NCBI GenBank assembly: GCA_026646885.1
Contig: JAPKHK010000005.1
Location: 124,001 to 188,000 of the forward strand
Direction of reading: 5' to 3'
Source: Casimicrobiaceae bacterium
GTDB taxonomy: Bacteria > Pseudomonadota > Gammaproteobacteria > Burkholderiales > Casimicrobiaceae
DNA: 64,000 nt
The position numbers and the translations under genes are program-made. The first letter of the stretch is position 1. Each line of letters opens with the position of its first letter. Positions 9,201-17,074 of the stretch are shown here, piece by piece. The notes under the pieces were generated by a model. That model saw only the letters and a list, made by a program, of their open reading frames with translations. It was not told the origin of the DNA and did no database searches.

Positions 9201-10754
9201 CAACACGATCTTGCCCTCGCGGTGGGCGAATACCGCCTCCGGCGACATCTGCACCAGCGTGCGATAGCGCTTCTCGGACGACAGCGCAGCCTCGCGCGCC
9301 TTCTCTTGCGCAGTGATGTCGGTATAGGTAGTCACCATGCCCCCGCCGGGCAGCGGCGTGCCGATGATCTCGAGAACGGTGCCGTCGGGTCGCATCCGCT
9401 TGAGGTGATGAGGAAGGAAGCGCTGGGCAAGTTCCACCCGCTCCCTGATCTGCTCTTCCTCATCGCCAGGGCCGTACTCGCCGCGCCGCGCGTTGTGGCG
9501 AATGAAGTCAGCAAAGACGCGCCCTTCGCAGAGGAACTCCTCGGGAAATCCGAGCAGCTCGCCAAAGCGCCGGTTGTACCCTATGAGTCGCAATTGATCG
9601 TCAAAAACACTGATCCCCTGGGCCATGTTGTCCAGCGTAGCCCGTAAAACCCTCGTCCGCTCGTTCACCAGGCCGAGCACGCGCCAGCGGGCGTTGGCCT
9701 GAGAGTAGAAAAGCGCGGCAATCAGCAATGAGACCAGCAGTCCCACCGTCAGGATTCGAAGCGGCGCCTGCTGGGCTGGCTGATTGTCGACCCAAGCAGC
9801 GTTGACGCTGTGCCGCAAGCGCCACACACGACCGCCGAATTCGATCGGCATCTCGCGCTGGAGGGCGCTCGCGTCCTGGTTTGGGCCAATCTCCGCGAGC
9901 AGGCGCACCTCCCCCGCGCCATCGCCGCCGGGCCGGCCTGCGTCATCGACCACCACGCGTTCGCCCTCGGCCAACAGGCCATCGAAGAGATCGCGAAAAG
10001 ACGTCCGCGTTTCCATGGTGAGCACAACAAAGCCATACAGCGCCTCACGCCGTTGAGCGATGGTCTCGATCGGCCGGCCGCGACGATAGACCGGTGCGCG
10101 CAACACGACCCGTGGCGGACCCTCGGGCGACTGCACGATGCGAAAAGGAGCGGAAACGCGGAACTGGCCGCTATCGCGGGCTTCGGTTATGGCATCGAAG
10201 TTGCCCTCCTGAGTCGAGACGTCGTAACCGAAGACAGTCAAGTTGCCCGCCATGGGTTCGACGAAATCGGCGACGATGTACTCCGAGCGATCGCCCGCCG
10301 GGCGGATGGTGAAATCGGGATAGCCGCGGGGATCGAGACTGCGATCTTGGCGCACTTGCGCGATGAACGCCTCCCGCTCGTGCTGCAGCACCCGCCGATG
10401 AAAGGAAATCGCCTGCAAGCCAGGCAGTCGCATGGCAAGGTTGAGATTGGCGGCGTAATCGTGGAATTCGCGCCGATTGACTTCGGCGGAGGCGATAAAG
10501 GCACTCTGCAGGCCGAGGATCAGGTTTTCCAGATCGTCCAGGCGGCGCGAAAAATGCGCCGCGAGATAGGTCCCACGGGTTTCGAAGCGTTCTTCGATCT
10601 GGCGCCGAGCATGCTCGGTAACCCGCATGGCCAGGTAGAACGTGATGCCCGCGCCCAGCGCCAGCACGACCAACGCTCCCCAAAGCGGCGATACCCGACG
10701 GCGCGCCTCTGGCGGCCGCTCGCTCGCATGACCCTCGGCGTCGGCTGGATTCAT
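6288..10754 (-). CDS. Membrane sensor histidine kinase: CHASE, seven PAS, HisKA, HATPase
   Basis: The product is 1488 residues. A membrane segment at 22-41 and another at about 332-350 flank a periplasmic CHASE domain (about 100-250). Seven PAS domains follow: 372-482, 494-610, 617-735, 746-857, 872-988, 996-1110 and 1119-1240. The dimerisation domain carries the phospho-accepting His1278 in SVSHDLRAPLRAM. The ATPase domain has N1388/N1392, DNGAGF (1422-1427) and GTGIGL (1450-1455). PAS 1-3 and 4-6 look like a duplicated three-domain block. No receiver domain or response regulator gene lies nearby. I choose the ATG at 10754 because a longer frame would run into the upstream rfaE2 gene. The ligand is unknown. 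Confidence 0.92.
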   Translation of the reverse strand: MNPADAEGHASERPPEARRRVSPLWGALVVLALGAGITFYLAMRVTEHARRQIEERFETRGTYLAAHFSRRLDDLENLILGLQSAFIASAEVNRREFHDYAANLNLAMRLPGLQAISFHRRVLQHEREAFIAQVRQDRSLDPRGYPDFTIRPAGDRSEYIVADFVEPMAGNLTVFGYDVSTQEGNFDAITEARDSGQFRVSAPFRIVQSPEGPPRVVLRAPVYRRGRPIETIAQRREALYGFVVLTMETRTSFRDLFDGLLAEGERVVVDDAGRPGGDGAGEVRLLAEIGPNQDASALQREMPIEFGGRVWRLRHSVNAAWVDNQPAQQAPLRILTVGLLVSLLIAALFYSQANARWRVLGLVNERTRVLRATLDNMAQGISVFDDQLRLIGYNRRFGELLGFPEEFLCEGRVFADFIRHNARRGEYGPGDEEEQIRERVELAQRFLPHHLKRMRPDGTVLEIIGTPLPGGGMVTTYTDITAQEKAREAALSSEKRYRTLVQMSPEAVFAHREGKIVLANPAAAALLGAESAEALIGRKIEAIVAPEDYPRVCERIRVLVSGATDHVALSELRYHTLDGRTIEVESTGTLIELDGESAVLTVARDITERKRIADQVLRERDFRQHLIESIPGVFYLFDQSGRFLLWNKNFETMTGLTAAEMRTAHPLDFFAGEDKALIAERISMALTLGTATAEALFIHKDGVGRPFYFTGERVALENGGAGLVGVGIDISERVEMQKTLQRQAEILQTTLEHLPQGISVIDQALHVIAVNQRFFELLDIPQALRRVGVPIEEIFRSNARRGEYGSGDPEKLVQERMAAAWLFQAHHFKRVRPKGIVLDIRGTPLPGGGFVSSYTDITEQERAQEALRQSVRRYRMLIDLSPDAMIVHRHRRILIANPAAAKLCGLAGPEEAIGQDVLEFVAPAWQQMVCDRIAMLERAPELFRLPHVEVEYRRRDGVSVPVEGSATAIDLEDGPAIISVLRDISARKEAENLIRRERDFSRKLIESVPGIFYLFDASGHLLLWNRNLEIVLAKPSETLARSAALELYQEVDWTNLRQATRQVLKKGEASLEASLVASSGRPIPYYVTGVRYEVEGRPVVIAMGIDVSERKLAEAAIRASETRFRSIFERAIIGIATADGEGNLTAANEALGQLLGYSRDELRGMNIGQFTHPEDLPAELVHLNELASGASETYRMDKRYITRSGQTVWVDLLVTLMRDEQARPAGVLGMVVDITDRKRAEQTIRDLNETLERRVEERTAELAASNQELESFSYSVSHDLRAPLRAMNGFSHLLEKEYAACIDAKGLDYLARIHGASKRMGELIDNLLELARVSRGELRREPIDLAAFAMEIRATLEEQFPERRVLWDIAQSLPARADPVLSRVLLDNLLRNAWKFTAECEQAKIEFFSSSEGGETVFVVRDNGAGFSMDYAAQLFKPFQRLHDPRRFEGTGIGLAIVQRIVRRHGGKIWAEGREGEGATFHFTLPGF

Positions 10755-10815
10755 GACCGGAGAATAGCCGCCGCAAGGGGCCGCTGGCAATCCGCGTGGC
10801 GCCCGATACCGGCGT

Positions 10816-11322
10816 TCAGCCGAGATTGTTTCGTATTCGCGACACCAGGGCCGTCGTCGACCGATCGACCAGAAACGGAATGGAAACGACCTGGCCACCG
10901 CGCGCCAGCACTTCCGGTGCGCCGACGATCTTCTCCACCGGCCAGTCGCCGCCCTTGACCAGGACATCAGGCTGGCAGCGGCGAATCAGCTCGAGCGGAG
11001 TGTCCTCTTCGAAAGGCACCACCAGATCGACGCTCGCCAGGGCCGCAAGCACCGCCATTCGGTCTTCGAGCGGGTTGAGCGGACGATCGTCCCCTTTGCC
11101 TTGGCGACGCACCGACGCGTCACTGTTCACCGCCACCACCAGCGCCGCGCCCCGCGCTCTCGCCTGATCGAGATAACTCACATGGCCGCGGTGCAGGATG
11201 TCGAAACAGCCATTGGTGAAAACCAAAGGACGGGCAAGCATCGCAACGCGCCGCTCGCATTCCTCGGCGCTGGCGATCTTGGCCAAAAACCGCGGCGGCG
11301 GCAGCGCTCGGGCGTCCGTCAA
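10816..11322 (-). CDS. rfaE2: D-glycero-beta-D-manno-heptose 1-phosphate adenylyltransferase
   Basis: The 168-residue product makes ADP-heptose from heptose-1-phosphate and ATP for lipopolysaccharide core synthesis in the cytoplasm. The cytidylyltransferase-type signature [13 protein letters not shown] and the downstream VKGGDW are clear. It matches the C-terminal half of E. coli HldE; the kinase half is absent, as is usual where rfaE1 and rfaE2 are separate genes. The start is TTG at 11322, overlapping the dolP stop as TTGA, which suggests translational coupling. The following gene is the large kinase, 61 bases away. Confidence 0.93.
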   Translation of the reverse strand: MTDARALPPPRFLAKIASAEECERRVAMLARPLVFTNGCFDILHRGHVSYLDQARARGAALVVAVNSDASVRRQGKGDDRPLNPLEDRMAVLAALASVDLVVPFEEDTPLELIRRCQPDVLVKGGDWPVEKIVGAPEVLARGGQVVSIPFLVDRSTTALVSRIRNNLG

Positions 11323-11888
11323 TTGATGTACTCGAAGACCTTGACCACCCGCGTCACGCCGCTGGTGTGGCGTGCGATTTCCGCCGCGTCGACGGCTTCC
11401 TGAGGCTTGACTAGGCCCATCAGGTAGACCACGCCGTTCTCCGTGACCACTTTGACGTGGTTGGGGGAGAATTTGTTGGCATCGACGAAGCGCGCCTTCA
11501 CCTTCGAGGTGACGATAGCATCGTTGCTGCGCGCCGAGAAAGCGGAGTAGGGGCCTACCACCAGCTCATCGACGACATTTCGGACATTGGCCTGGCTGCG
11601 CGCCACCTCCTCGGCGATGCGTTTGGCGCTTTCGTCCGGCACTTCGCCGGTGAGCAGCACGACACGATTGAAGCTGGTGATGTTGACGTGCGCGCGCGCA
11701 TCGAGCTTCTCACTGAGGCGAATGAGTACCTTGTTCTCGATCACCTCGTCCTCGATGTAAGCACCGGAACTGCGACGATCGTCGATCATCATGGCGCCCA
11801 CGCCCACACCCGTGGCGACCAGCGGAAAGCAACCCGTCAATGGCAAACAGGTAGCGGCAAGCACCAGGGCAAGCAATAATTTTTGCAT
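11319..11888 (-). CDS. dolP: BON-domain outer-membrane lipoprotein, DolP/YraP
   Basis: The 189-residue product has a lipoprotein signal ending in LTGC, so it is lipidated and probably sorted to the outer membrane. Two BON domains follow, typical of DolP, which binds anionic phospholipid and supports outer-membrane integrity and Bam function. The start at 11888 is set by a perfect AGGAGG a few bases upstream; a longer in-frame start 35 codons earlier lies inside diaA and is rejected. The start overlaps the diaA stop by one base. Gene order lpoA-yraN-diaA-dolP is as in E. coli. Confidence 0.93.
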   Translation of the reverse strand: MQKLLLALVLAATCLPLTGCFPLVATGVGVGAMMIDDRRSSGAYIEDEVIENKVLIRLSEKLDARAHVNITSFNRVVLLTGEVPDESAKRIAEEVARSQANVRNVVDELVVGPYSAFSARSNDAIVTSKVKARFVDANKFSPNHVKVVTENGVVYLMGLVKPQEAVDAAEIARHTSGVTRVVKVFEYIN

Positions 11889-12484
11889 CAGTCCTCCTCG
11901 CCAAGCAGCATCAGATCGATGGCTTCGCATAAGCAGTGGATCATCAAGATGTGCATCTCCTGCACGCGCTGCGCGTCGTCGTGCGGCACGCACAGATGGA
12001 CATCACCCGGCCCCATCAGTTCGCCGGCCTGTCCGCCATGCCGCCCTGTCAATGAGACCACCGGCATGCCCCGTTCCTGCGCCGCATTGATCGCCGCCAG
12101 CACATTGGCCGAATTGCCACTGGCGCAGAAGGCAAGCAGGGTGTCGCCGGCGTGCCCCAGTGCCTGGACCTGCTTGGCGAAAACCTCTTCATAGCCGAAA
12201 TCGTTGGCAAGCGCCGTCATCGTGGCGCCGTCGCCGCACAGCGCAATCGCTGGCAGACCGGGCCTAGCACGCCGGAAACGGCCCTGCAACTCGGCGACGA
12301 AATGCTGCGCTTGTGCGGCCGCGCCGCCATTGCCGCAGACCAGAAGCTTGCCATCTCGAAGAAGGCAGCGTACCAGCAGTTCGGCAGCCTGCGCGACGCG
12401 GGGAACGAGCAAATCGCCCGTCGCCGCAAGCACTCTGGCGGCGTCGCCGAATTGCTCCTGCACCCGGGCATGCAAGTCGATCAT
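11888..12484 (-). CDS. diaA: SIS-domain protein, DiaA/GmhA-like
   Basis: The 198-residue SIS-domain protein has sugar-phosphate binding motifs CGNGGAAAQAQHF, DFGYEEVF and ASGNSANVL. The same fold serves phosphoheptose isomerase GmhA and the DnaA-binding initiator DiaA. Its place between yraN and dolP argues for DiaA, while the neighbouring ADP-heptose gene rfaE2 leaves room for a GmhA role; one protein could do either. It is cytoplasmic and forms tetramers in known relatives. It overlaps dolP by one base and lies 70 bases after yraN. Confidence 0.85.
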   Translation of the reverse strand: MIDLHARVQEQFGDAARVLAATGDLLVPRVAQAAELLVRCLLRDGKLLVCGNGGAAAQAQHFVAELQGRFRRARPGLPAIALCGDGATMTALANDFGYEEVFAKQVQALGHAGDTLLAFCASGNSANVLAAINAAQERGMPVVSLTGRHGGQAGELMGPGDVHLCVPHDDAQRVQEMHILMIHCLCEAIDLMLLGEED

Positions 12485-12553
12485 CGTGGCGGCAGCAAAA
12501 AAGCCAGCGCGGATTGTAGCAGCCCACCACCCCCAACGCTCTGTTTGGGCGAA

Positions 12554-12889
12554 TCAGAAGATGTCGCGCAGCCACTCGATCCGTTCGATGCCCAAACCGT
12601 CCAGCAACACTGCGTCGAAGCGACATGGAGGCTCGCTGGCTTGCTGCGCGAGATAGAACTGCGCGGCAAGGCGTATGCGTCCGGCCTTGCGTCGGTCGAT
12701 ACTGGCGCCCGCGCCGCCGAAACGGGCGTTGCCGCGCAGCCGGACTTCCACGAATACGAGAACCTCGCCGTCACGGACAATGAGATCGATTTCGCCGCCG
12801 CGGCACCGAAAATTGCGCTCCAGCACGGCAAGCCCATGCGCGCGCAGAAAACTCTCAGCCAAGGCTTCGGCCGCGGCGCCACGGTTCAT
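12554..12889 (-). CDS. yraN: YraN/UPF0102 family endonuclease-like protein
   Basis: The 111-residue product carries the UPF0102 restriction-endonuclease-like core: RGGEIDLIVRDGEVLVFVEV, with an E-x-D-x(n)-E-x-[VK] arrangement resembling Holliday-junction resolvase folds. The biochemical role is unproven in the family. The start ATG at 12889 overlaps the lpoA stop as ATGA, so translation is probably coupled. In place of the usual VEVK/VEVR motif it reads VEVRLRG. Length matches the family. Confidence 0.92.
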   Translation of the reverse strand: MNRGAAAEALAESFLRAHGLAVLERNFRCRGGEIDLIVRDGEVLVFVEVRLRGNARFGGAGASIDRRKAGRIRLAAQFYLAQQASEPPCRFDAVLLDGLGIERIEWLRDIF

Positions 12890-14007
12890 CGCTCGACTGG
12901 CACCGATTCGCCTCCGCGCACAACCAGCGCGTTGGCTTCGCGCACCAGGATCTGCCCTTGCCGTCCCGAAAGTTGTCCGGTGACGCCGTCGAGTTCCATG
13001 TTGGCCGCAGTTTGCCCCTGGGCGATGAGGCGCGCCACACGATAAGCGTCGATTCCCAGCGCGTAGAGTCGCTGCAGGGTGGCGTTGGCGAGTTCCTGGC
13101 GAGGATAGGCCATTACGGCGGGATGATCGGGCTGAGCCAGCCATGGCATCTCCACGAAACGCACGTTCGCCAGCTCTATGAGATCCGTGGGCGCGCGATC
13201 GTCAAGCACCTGCCCGCTGGCATAGGCAGGCAGCGCCGAGAGGTAGCTCCGCGCCACTCGAGCCTCGGGCGCATCGAGCGCGAGCAGCAGCGCATCGGCA
13301 TTGGTCCCTTCGATGGCCTGCCGCAGCATCGGCAGGAGTTGAGTGTCCCCCGAAAATCCGATTCGGTGCACGATGCTCATGCCCAGCATCTCCGCCTCGT
13401 CGGCGAACGCGCTCAAGAATCGACGATTGAGCGGTGCATCGCCCCCCACCGCGGCAATGCGCTCGCGGCCCTCCTTCCAGGCGAGCCGCGCCAGCTGGCG
13501 GGCATCGGCTTCAACCGAGAGTGCCAGCACCGTCACGCGTTCAGGCAGGCTTGCTCGCTGGTCCGGGGTGTTGAGCAACAGCGTCGGGGGAAAGTCACCC
13601 CCCTGCGCAAGCACCGCGGCAACGTCACCCCGCGCGAGCGGGCCTACCACGACTTGGGCTCCGGATTGCACTGCCCGCGCGAACGCAGCCACCGCCTGCG
13701 TTTCGGCATGGGCGAAAAGCTGCACCGCCTGGTTTTCGTGACCAATCCGAGCGGCTGCCAGGAAACCCGCGCGCAGCGCCTCGGCGGGCGCGGCGAAGCC
13801 CGCCGCAAGAACCGGCAGCACCAGAGCGTAGCGTGGCGCTACGGCGGCCTTGCTCGGATTGGCGAGCGCGCTGTCGCTTGTCGCCGGCGCGAGGTCGGCG
13901 CACAATGCGCGCTGCGCGCCCAACGCGGCCACAAGCATGAGCAGCAGCGGACCCCAATTGCGCCTGGCACCTGCGTCCCCGCCTTTGCAATGACCGATTC
14001 TCATCAT
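12886..14007 (-). CDS. lpoA: Penicillin-binding protein activator LpoA-like, short form
   Basis: The 373-residue protein has the type-I periplasmic binding fold of the LpoA/LppC family (YALVLPVLAAGFAAPAEAL near the start of the domain, then GAQVVVGPL). E. coli LpoA (about 680 residues) has an N-terminal TPR domain before this fold; here that half is missing. A signal peptide is present (about residues 17-37), but no canonical lipobox is seen; the only nearby Cys is in RALCAD. It probably acts in the periplasm on a class A PBP. The start overlaps the divergent rsmI start by 18 bases; the next in-frame start options are less convincing. Confidence 0.82.
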   Translation of the reverse strand: MMRIGHCKGGDAGARRNWGPLLLMLVAALGAQRALCADLAPATSDSALANPSKAAVAPRYALVLPVLAAGFAAPAEALRAGFLAAARIGHENQAVQLFAHAETQAVAAFARAVQSGAQVVVGPLARGDVAAVLAQGGDFPPTLLLNTPDQRASLPERVTVLALSVEADARQLARLAWKEGRERIAAVGGDAPLNRRFLSAFADEAEMLGMSIVHRIGFSGDTQLLPMLRQAIEGTNADALLLALDAPEARVARSYLSALPAYASGQVLDDRAPTDLIELANVRFVEMPWLAQPDHPAVMAYPRQELANATLQRLYALGIDAYRVARLIAQGQTAANMELDGVTGQLSGRQGQILVREANALVVRGGESVPVER

Positions 14008-14874
14008 TCGCCTGCCGTGGCCGAGAAGGGCATATTATATGTGCTCGCGACTCCGCTCGGAAATCTACGCGATATCACCCAAAGAGCGCTCGACATACTC
14101 GCCACGGTAGATCACATTGCCGCCGAGGACACCCGCGATACCAAGCGCTTGCTAGCGCACTTCGGCCTCTCCGGCCGTTGCTTCGCTCTGCATAGGCACA
14201 ATGAAAACGCCGCCGGTGGCCGGATTATCGAATGCTTGGCGTGCGGCCAGAGTGTCGCGCTGGTCAGCGATGCGGGCACTCCCGCTCTGAGCGACCCAGG
14301 GGGGCGCGTCGTCGCCGCGGTGCGCGCGGCAGGTTACCGGATCGTGCCCATTCCCGGCCCCTCGGCGCTGGCCGCCGCCTGGTCGGTGGCCGGACAGGGC
14401 GAAACCGGCTTCATTTTCGCCGGGTTCCTGCCGACCAAAGCGGCGGCCCGGCAGCGGCGCATCCACACGCTTGATGCCCTGGGCTTGCCGCTGGTTTTCT
14501 ATGAGGCGCCGCATCGCGTCGCCGAATGTCTTGCCGATCTGTGCGCCGTGCTCGGCGTCGACCGGCAAGTGCTGATCGCCCGTGAACTTACCAAACTGTT
14601 CGAAGAGGTACATCGGTGCGGCTTGGGCGAGGCCGCGGCCTGGCTTCAGGCAAGTGCTCACCGTCAGCGCGGGGAATTTGTCTTGATTGTCGAAGCGGCT
14701 GCGCGACACCCCGCTGCGCCCCTCGACGCCCGCAGCGAAGAAGTGCTGCGCATCTTGCTCGCGGAATTGCCGCCAACGCGCGCGGCCAAACTTGCCGCAA
14801 AGCTCACCGGTGCGCCCCGCGAAGCTCTCTATACACGGGCGCTGGAGTTGCAGAGACAGCGGCTCGAAACTTGA
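13990..14874 (+). CDS. rsmI: 16S rRNA 2'-O-methyltransferase for C1402
   Basis: The 294-residue SAM-dependent tetrapyrrole-methylase-fold enzyme methylates the 2'-OH of 16S rRNA C1402. Signatures LYVLATPLGNLRDIT, AEDTRDTKRLL, SDAGTPALSDPG and GPSALAAA are all present in order. The frame is open far upstream, across lpoA on the other strand, but homology begins near the ATG at 13990, so I start it there. No clear ribosome site precedes it. The divergent arrangement with lpoA is the same as in E. coli. Confidence 0.95.
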   Translation: MTDSHHSPAVAEKGILYVLATPLGNLRDITQRALDILATVDHIAAEDTRDTKRLLAHFGLSGRCFALHRHNENAAGGRIIECLACGQSVALVSDAGTPALSDPGGRVVAAVRAAGYRIVPIPGPSALAAAWSVAGQGETGFIFAGFLPTKAAARQRRIHTLDALGLPLVFYEAPHRVAECLADLCAVLGVDRQVLIARELTKLFEEVHRCGLGEAAAWLQASAHRQRGEFVLIVEAAARHPAAPLDARSEEVLRILLAELPPTRAAKLAAKLTGAPREALYTRALELQRQRLET

Positions 14875-14881
14875 ACGGCCA

Positions 14882-14905
14882 CAAGCGGGGGCACGCCCCC
14901 GCTTG
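14882..14905. terminator. Perfect hairpin between convergent rsmI and hsp20
   Basis: An 11-base perfect inverted repeat (CAAGCGGGGGC / GCCCCCGCTTG) is separated by two bases. It lies 7 bases after the rsmI stop and 17 bases before the end of the convergent hsp20 gene. No T-run follows on either strand, so it is either a weak bidirectional terminator or an mRNA 3'-end stabiliser. Confidence 0.5.
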
Positions 14906-14922
14906 CGACCCGATCGCCGATT

Positions 14923-15345
14923 TCAGGAAATCGCCAGCTTGCGGGCCTGCGATTCCTTCTTCTTGGCCAGCTTCAGCTCCAGCACGCCATTGTCGTACTT
15001 GGCGTTGGAGAGGCTCTCGTCGATCTCGCTCGCCAGGGCGAAGCTGCGATAGACGCTGCCGTAATAGCGCTCGCTACGCAGCACTTTGTCGCCTTCCTTC
15101 TGCTCCGACTCTTTCTTTACCTCGGCGCTGATGGACACCTGATTGCCGTCGATGGCGACGTGGATGTCTTCCTTGTTGACGCCGGGGATTTCAGCGTGAA
15201 CGGTGTAACTCTTGTCGTCCTCGCTGACATCCATTTTGATCTGCACCGGCGCCTTGTTCTCAAAGCGCGCGGGGCGCAAAAAACCTTTGAAGAAATCATC
15301 CAGACCCGCTTCGGTGAAGGGATCCCATACCGTCAAATTGGCCAT
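14923..15345 (-). CDS. Small heat-shock protein, Hsp20 family
   Basis: The 140-residue protein has a central alpha-crystallin domain (about 40-135: VQIKMDVSEDDKSYTVHAEIPGV at its start, then GVLELKLAKK). It works as an ATP-independent holdase for unfolding proteins. I start it at the ATG at 15345 because GGAG stands six bases before it; an in-frame ATG ten codons earlier is ignored. The C-terminal I-x-I oligomerisation motif is replaced by ARKLAIS. A second Hsp20 gene is at 61839. Confidence 0.92.
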   Translation of the reverse strand: MANLTVWDPFTEAGLDDFFKGFLRPARFENKAPVQIKMDVSEDDKSYTVHAEIPGVNKEDIHVAIDGNQVSISAEVKKESEQKEGDKVLRSERYYGSVYRSFALASEIDESLSNAKYDNGVLELKLAKKKESQARKLAIS

Positions 15346-15441
15346 GGTCAGCTCCTCTCTTCGAGACTTGAACACTCGCGGCCGCGTCCGCTTTTTCGGG
15401 CCCGGTCACGAACCTAAGATACACACCGCTCCGGGCACCAT

Positions 15442-15457
15442 GTTGACTCAAGTCAAC
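15442..15457. promoter_or_regulatory. Dyad in the hsp20 / MBL divergent region
   Basis: GTTGACT-CA-AGTCAAC is a 7+7 perfect inverted repeat in the 203-base region between the divergent hsp20 and MBL-fold genes. A TACAAT hexamer at 15476-15481 could be the -10 of the MBL gene. The dyad may be an operator; no regulator family is assigned. Confidence 0.35.
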
Positions 15458-15548
15458 CGCAGGCGCTTGGCGAGGTACAATCGAAAAATTTGGGGCGCAT
15501 GCGGCGATTTCAAGGCCCCTCTGCACGAGCACAGAGACAAGGAACGAC

Positions 15549-16967
15549 ATGAAACTGACTTTTTTGGGCGCGGCGCGCGAAGTCACCGGATCGAGCTACT
15601 TGCTGGAGTGTGCCGCCAGCCGTGTGCTGATCGATTGCGGCATGTTTCAAGGCGGGCGCGAAGCGCGCCAGCGCAATCTCTCCGCCCTCGACTGGGACGT
15701 TCGCGCGCTCCAGGCCGTGGTACAGACCCACGCCCACATCGACCACTCCGGGCTCCTGCCCCGGCTCTGCCTCAAGGGTTTCAAAGGCCCCATCTATTGC
15801 ACCGAACCCACTGCCGCGCTGCTCAAAGTGATGTTGCTCGATAGCGCCTTCATCCAGGAAAAGGAGGCCGAGTGGGAGAATTTCCGTCCCGACGGGCGAC
15901 GGGGGCGGAGTGCACGGCGCAACGAGACCGCGCCACTGTATACCGTGGCCCAGGCGCAATCCTGCCTCAAACAGCTCCGCCCCCTGCGCTACGACGAACC
16001 CTTCGAGCCCGCTCCAGGCCTGCGGTGCGTCTTTCGCGACGCCGGGCATATCCTGGGTTCGGCGATCATCGAGTGCTGGGCGAAAGGCGCCCGGGGCGAG
16101 CGCAAGATCGTCTTCTCCGGCGATTTGGGCCAACCGGGCCACCCGTTGGTGCGCGACCCCACCCGCATCGCCGAAGCGGACTATCTGCTGGTCGAGTCGA
16201 CTTACGGCAACCGCCTGCACAAGAGTTGGCCGGCAACGGTGGAAGAAATCGTCTCCGCCCTGGAGGACACTCTGCGCCACCGCCGCGGCAACGTCATCAT
16301 TCCCGCCTTTGCCGTGGGGCGCACCCAAGACATTCTCTTTCTGCTCGCCGATCTCACCCGCCAAGGCCGCTTGGAGCCCATCGACATCTACGTCGATTCG
16401 CCCATGGCCACCGCCGCCACCGAGGTCACCTTCCGGCACCTCGATGTGCTCGACGCCGAGACCCACCGGCTGTTCAACTGGGAAGGGCGCAACGCTTTCT
16501 TCTCGCGGGTGCGCTTCGTGCAGGACGTGGAAGAGTCGAAAGCCCTGAACCGCGTTGCTGCCGGCGCCATCATCATTAGCGCCAGCGGCATGTGTGAAGC
16601 CGGGCGCATCAAGCACCACCTGCGCCACAACTTGCCGCGCAAGGAATCGGCCATCGTGATCGTGGGCTTTCAGGCCGCGCATACGCTCGGCCGGCGCATC
16701 GTCGATGGAGCCAAGAGCGTGCGCATCTTCCGCGAGGATGTGCCAGTGCGCGCGCGCATCCACACCATCGGTGGCCTATCCGCCCACGCCGACCAAGCCG
16801 CCCTCCTTGGTTGGTTGGGCGCTTTCCGCCGAGCGCCGCGGCAGACCTTCATCGTGCATGGCGAAGCAAGCACCGCACTGGAGTTCGGCGAAAAGCTGGG
16901 GCACGACCTCGGTTGGCAAGTGACGGTGCCAGAGGCCGGTCAAGAGTTCGAGCTCAATGGCGCCTAG
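15549..16967 (+). CDS. MBL-fold beta-CASP RNA nuclease-like protein
   Basis: The 472-residue metallo-beta-lactamase fold protein has zinc motif THAHIDHSG, later GHILGSA and SGDLG, and the beta-CASP and RNA-specificity regions (SPMA, SASGMCEAGRIKHHL, HTIGGLSAHADQ). It belongs to the CPSF73/YSH1-like group, probably acting as a cytoplasmic RNase. Length is normal for the bacterial YSH1-like subfamily. GGAA before the ATG is a moderate ribosome site. It is divergent from hsp20. The substrate RNA is unknown. Confidence 0.92.
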   Translation: MKLTFLGAAREVTGSSYLLECAASRVLIDCGMFQGGREARQRNLSALDWDVRALQAVVQTHAHIDHSGLLPRLCLKGFKGPIYCTEPTAALLKVMLLDSAFIQEKEAEWENFRPDGRRGRSARRNETAPLYTVAQAQSCLKQLRPLRYDEPFEPAPGLRCVFRDAGHILGSAIIECWAKGARGERKIVFSGDLGQPGHPLVRDPTRIAEADYLLVESTYGNRLHKSWPATVEEIVSALEDTLRHRRGNVIIPAFAVGRTQDILFLLADLTRQGRLEPIDIYVDSPMATAATEVTFRHLDVLDAETHRLFNWEGRNAFFSRVRFVQDVEESKALNRVAAGAIIISASGMCEAGRIKHHLRHNLPRKESAIVIVGFQAAHTLGRRIVDGAKSVRIFREDVPVRARIHTIGGLSAHADQAALLGWLGAFRRAPRQTFIVHGEASTALEFGEKLGHDLGWQVTVPEAGQEFELNGA

Positions 16968-17010
16968 ACGCTGCGGTGGACCGCCTTGAGTCGAATGGCT
17001 CAGTCGGTGT

Positions 17011-17031
17011 GCCGGCGCGCCGCCGGCCTTT
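17011..17031 (+). terminator. Possible terminator after the MBL gene
   Basis: GCCGGCG-CGC-CGCCGGC forms a 7-base stem with a short tail CTTTC, 44 bases after the MBL gene stop. The T-run is weak. Confidence 0.35.
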
Positions 17032-17074
17032 CAGGCGAAGCTGGCGCCAACCTCCCATCCCGTGGCTCGCCCCC

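Noticed and set aside
12958..13989. Upstream extension of the rsmI frame
   Set aside because: It runs antisense through lpoA; homology to RsmI begins near 13990.
15510..16763. Long minus-strand frame opposite the MBL gene
   Set aside because: It is antisense to a gene with clear motifs, and its composition is that of GC-rich shadow frames.
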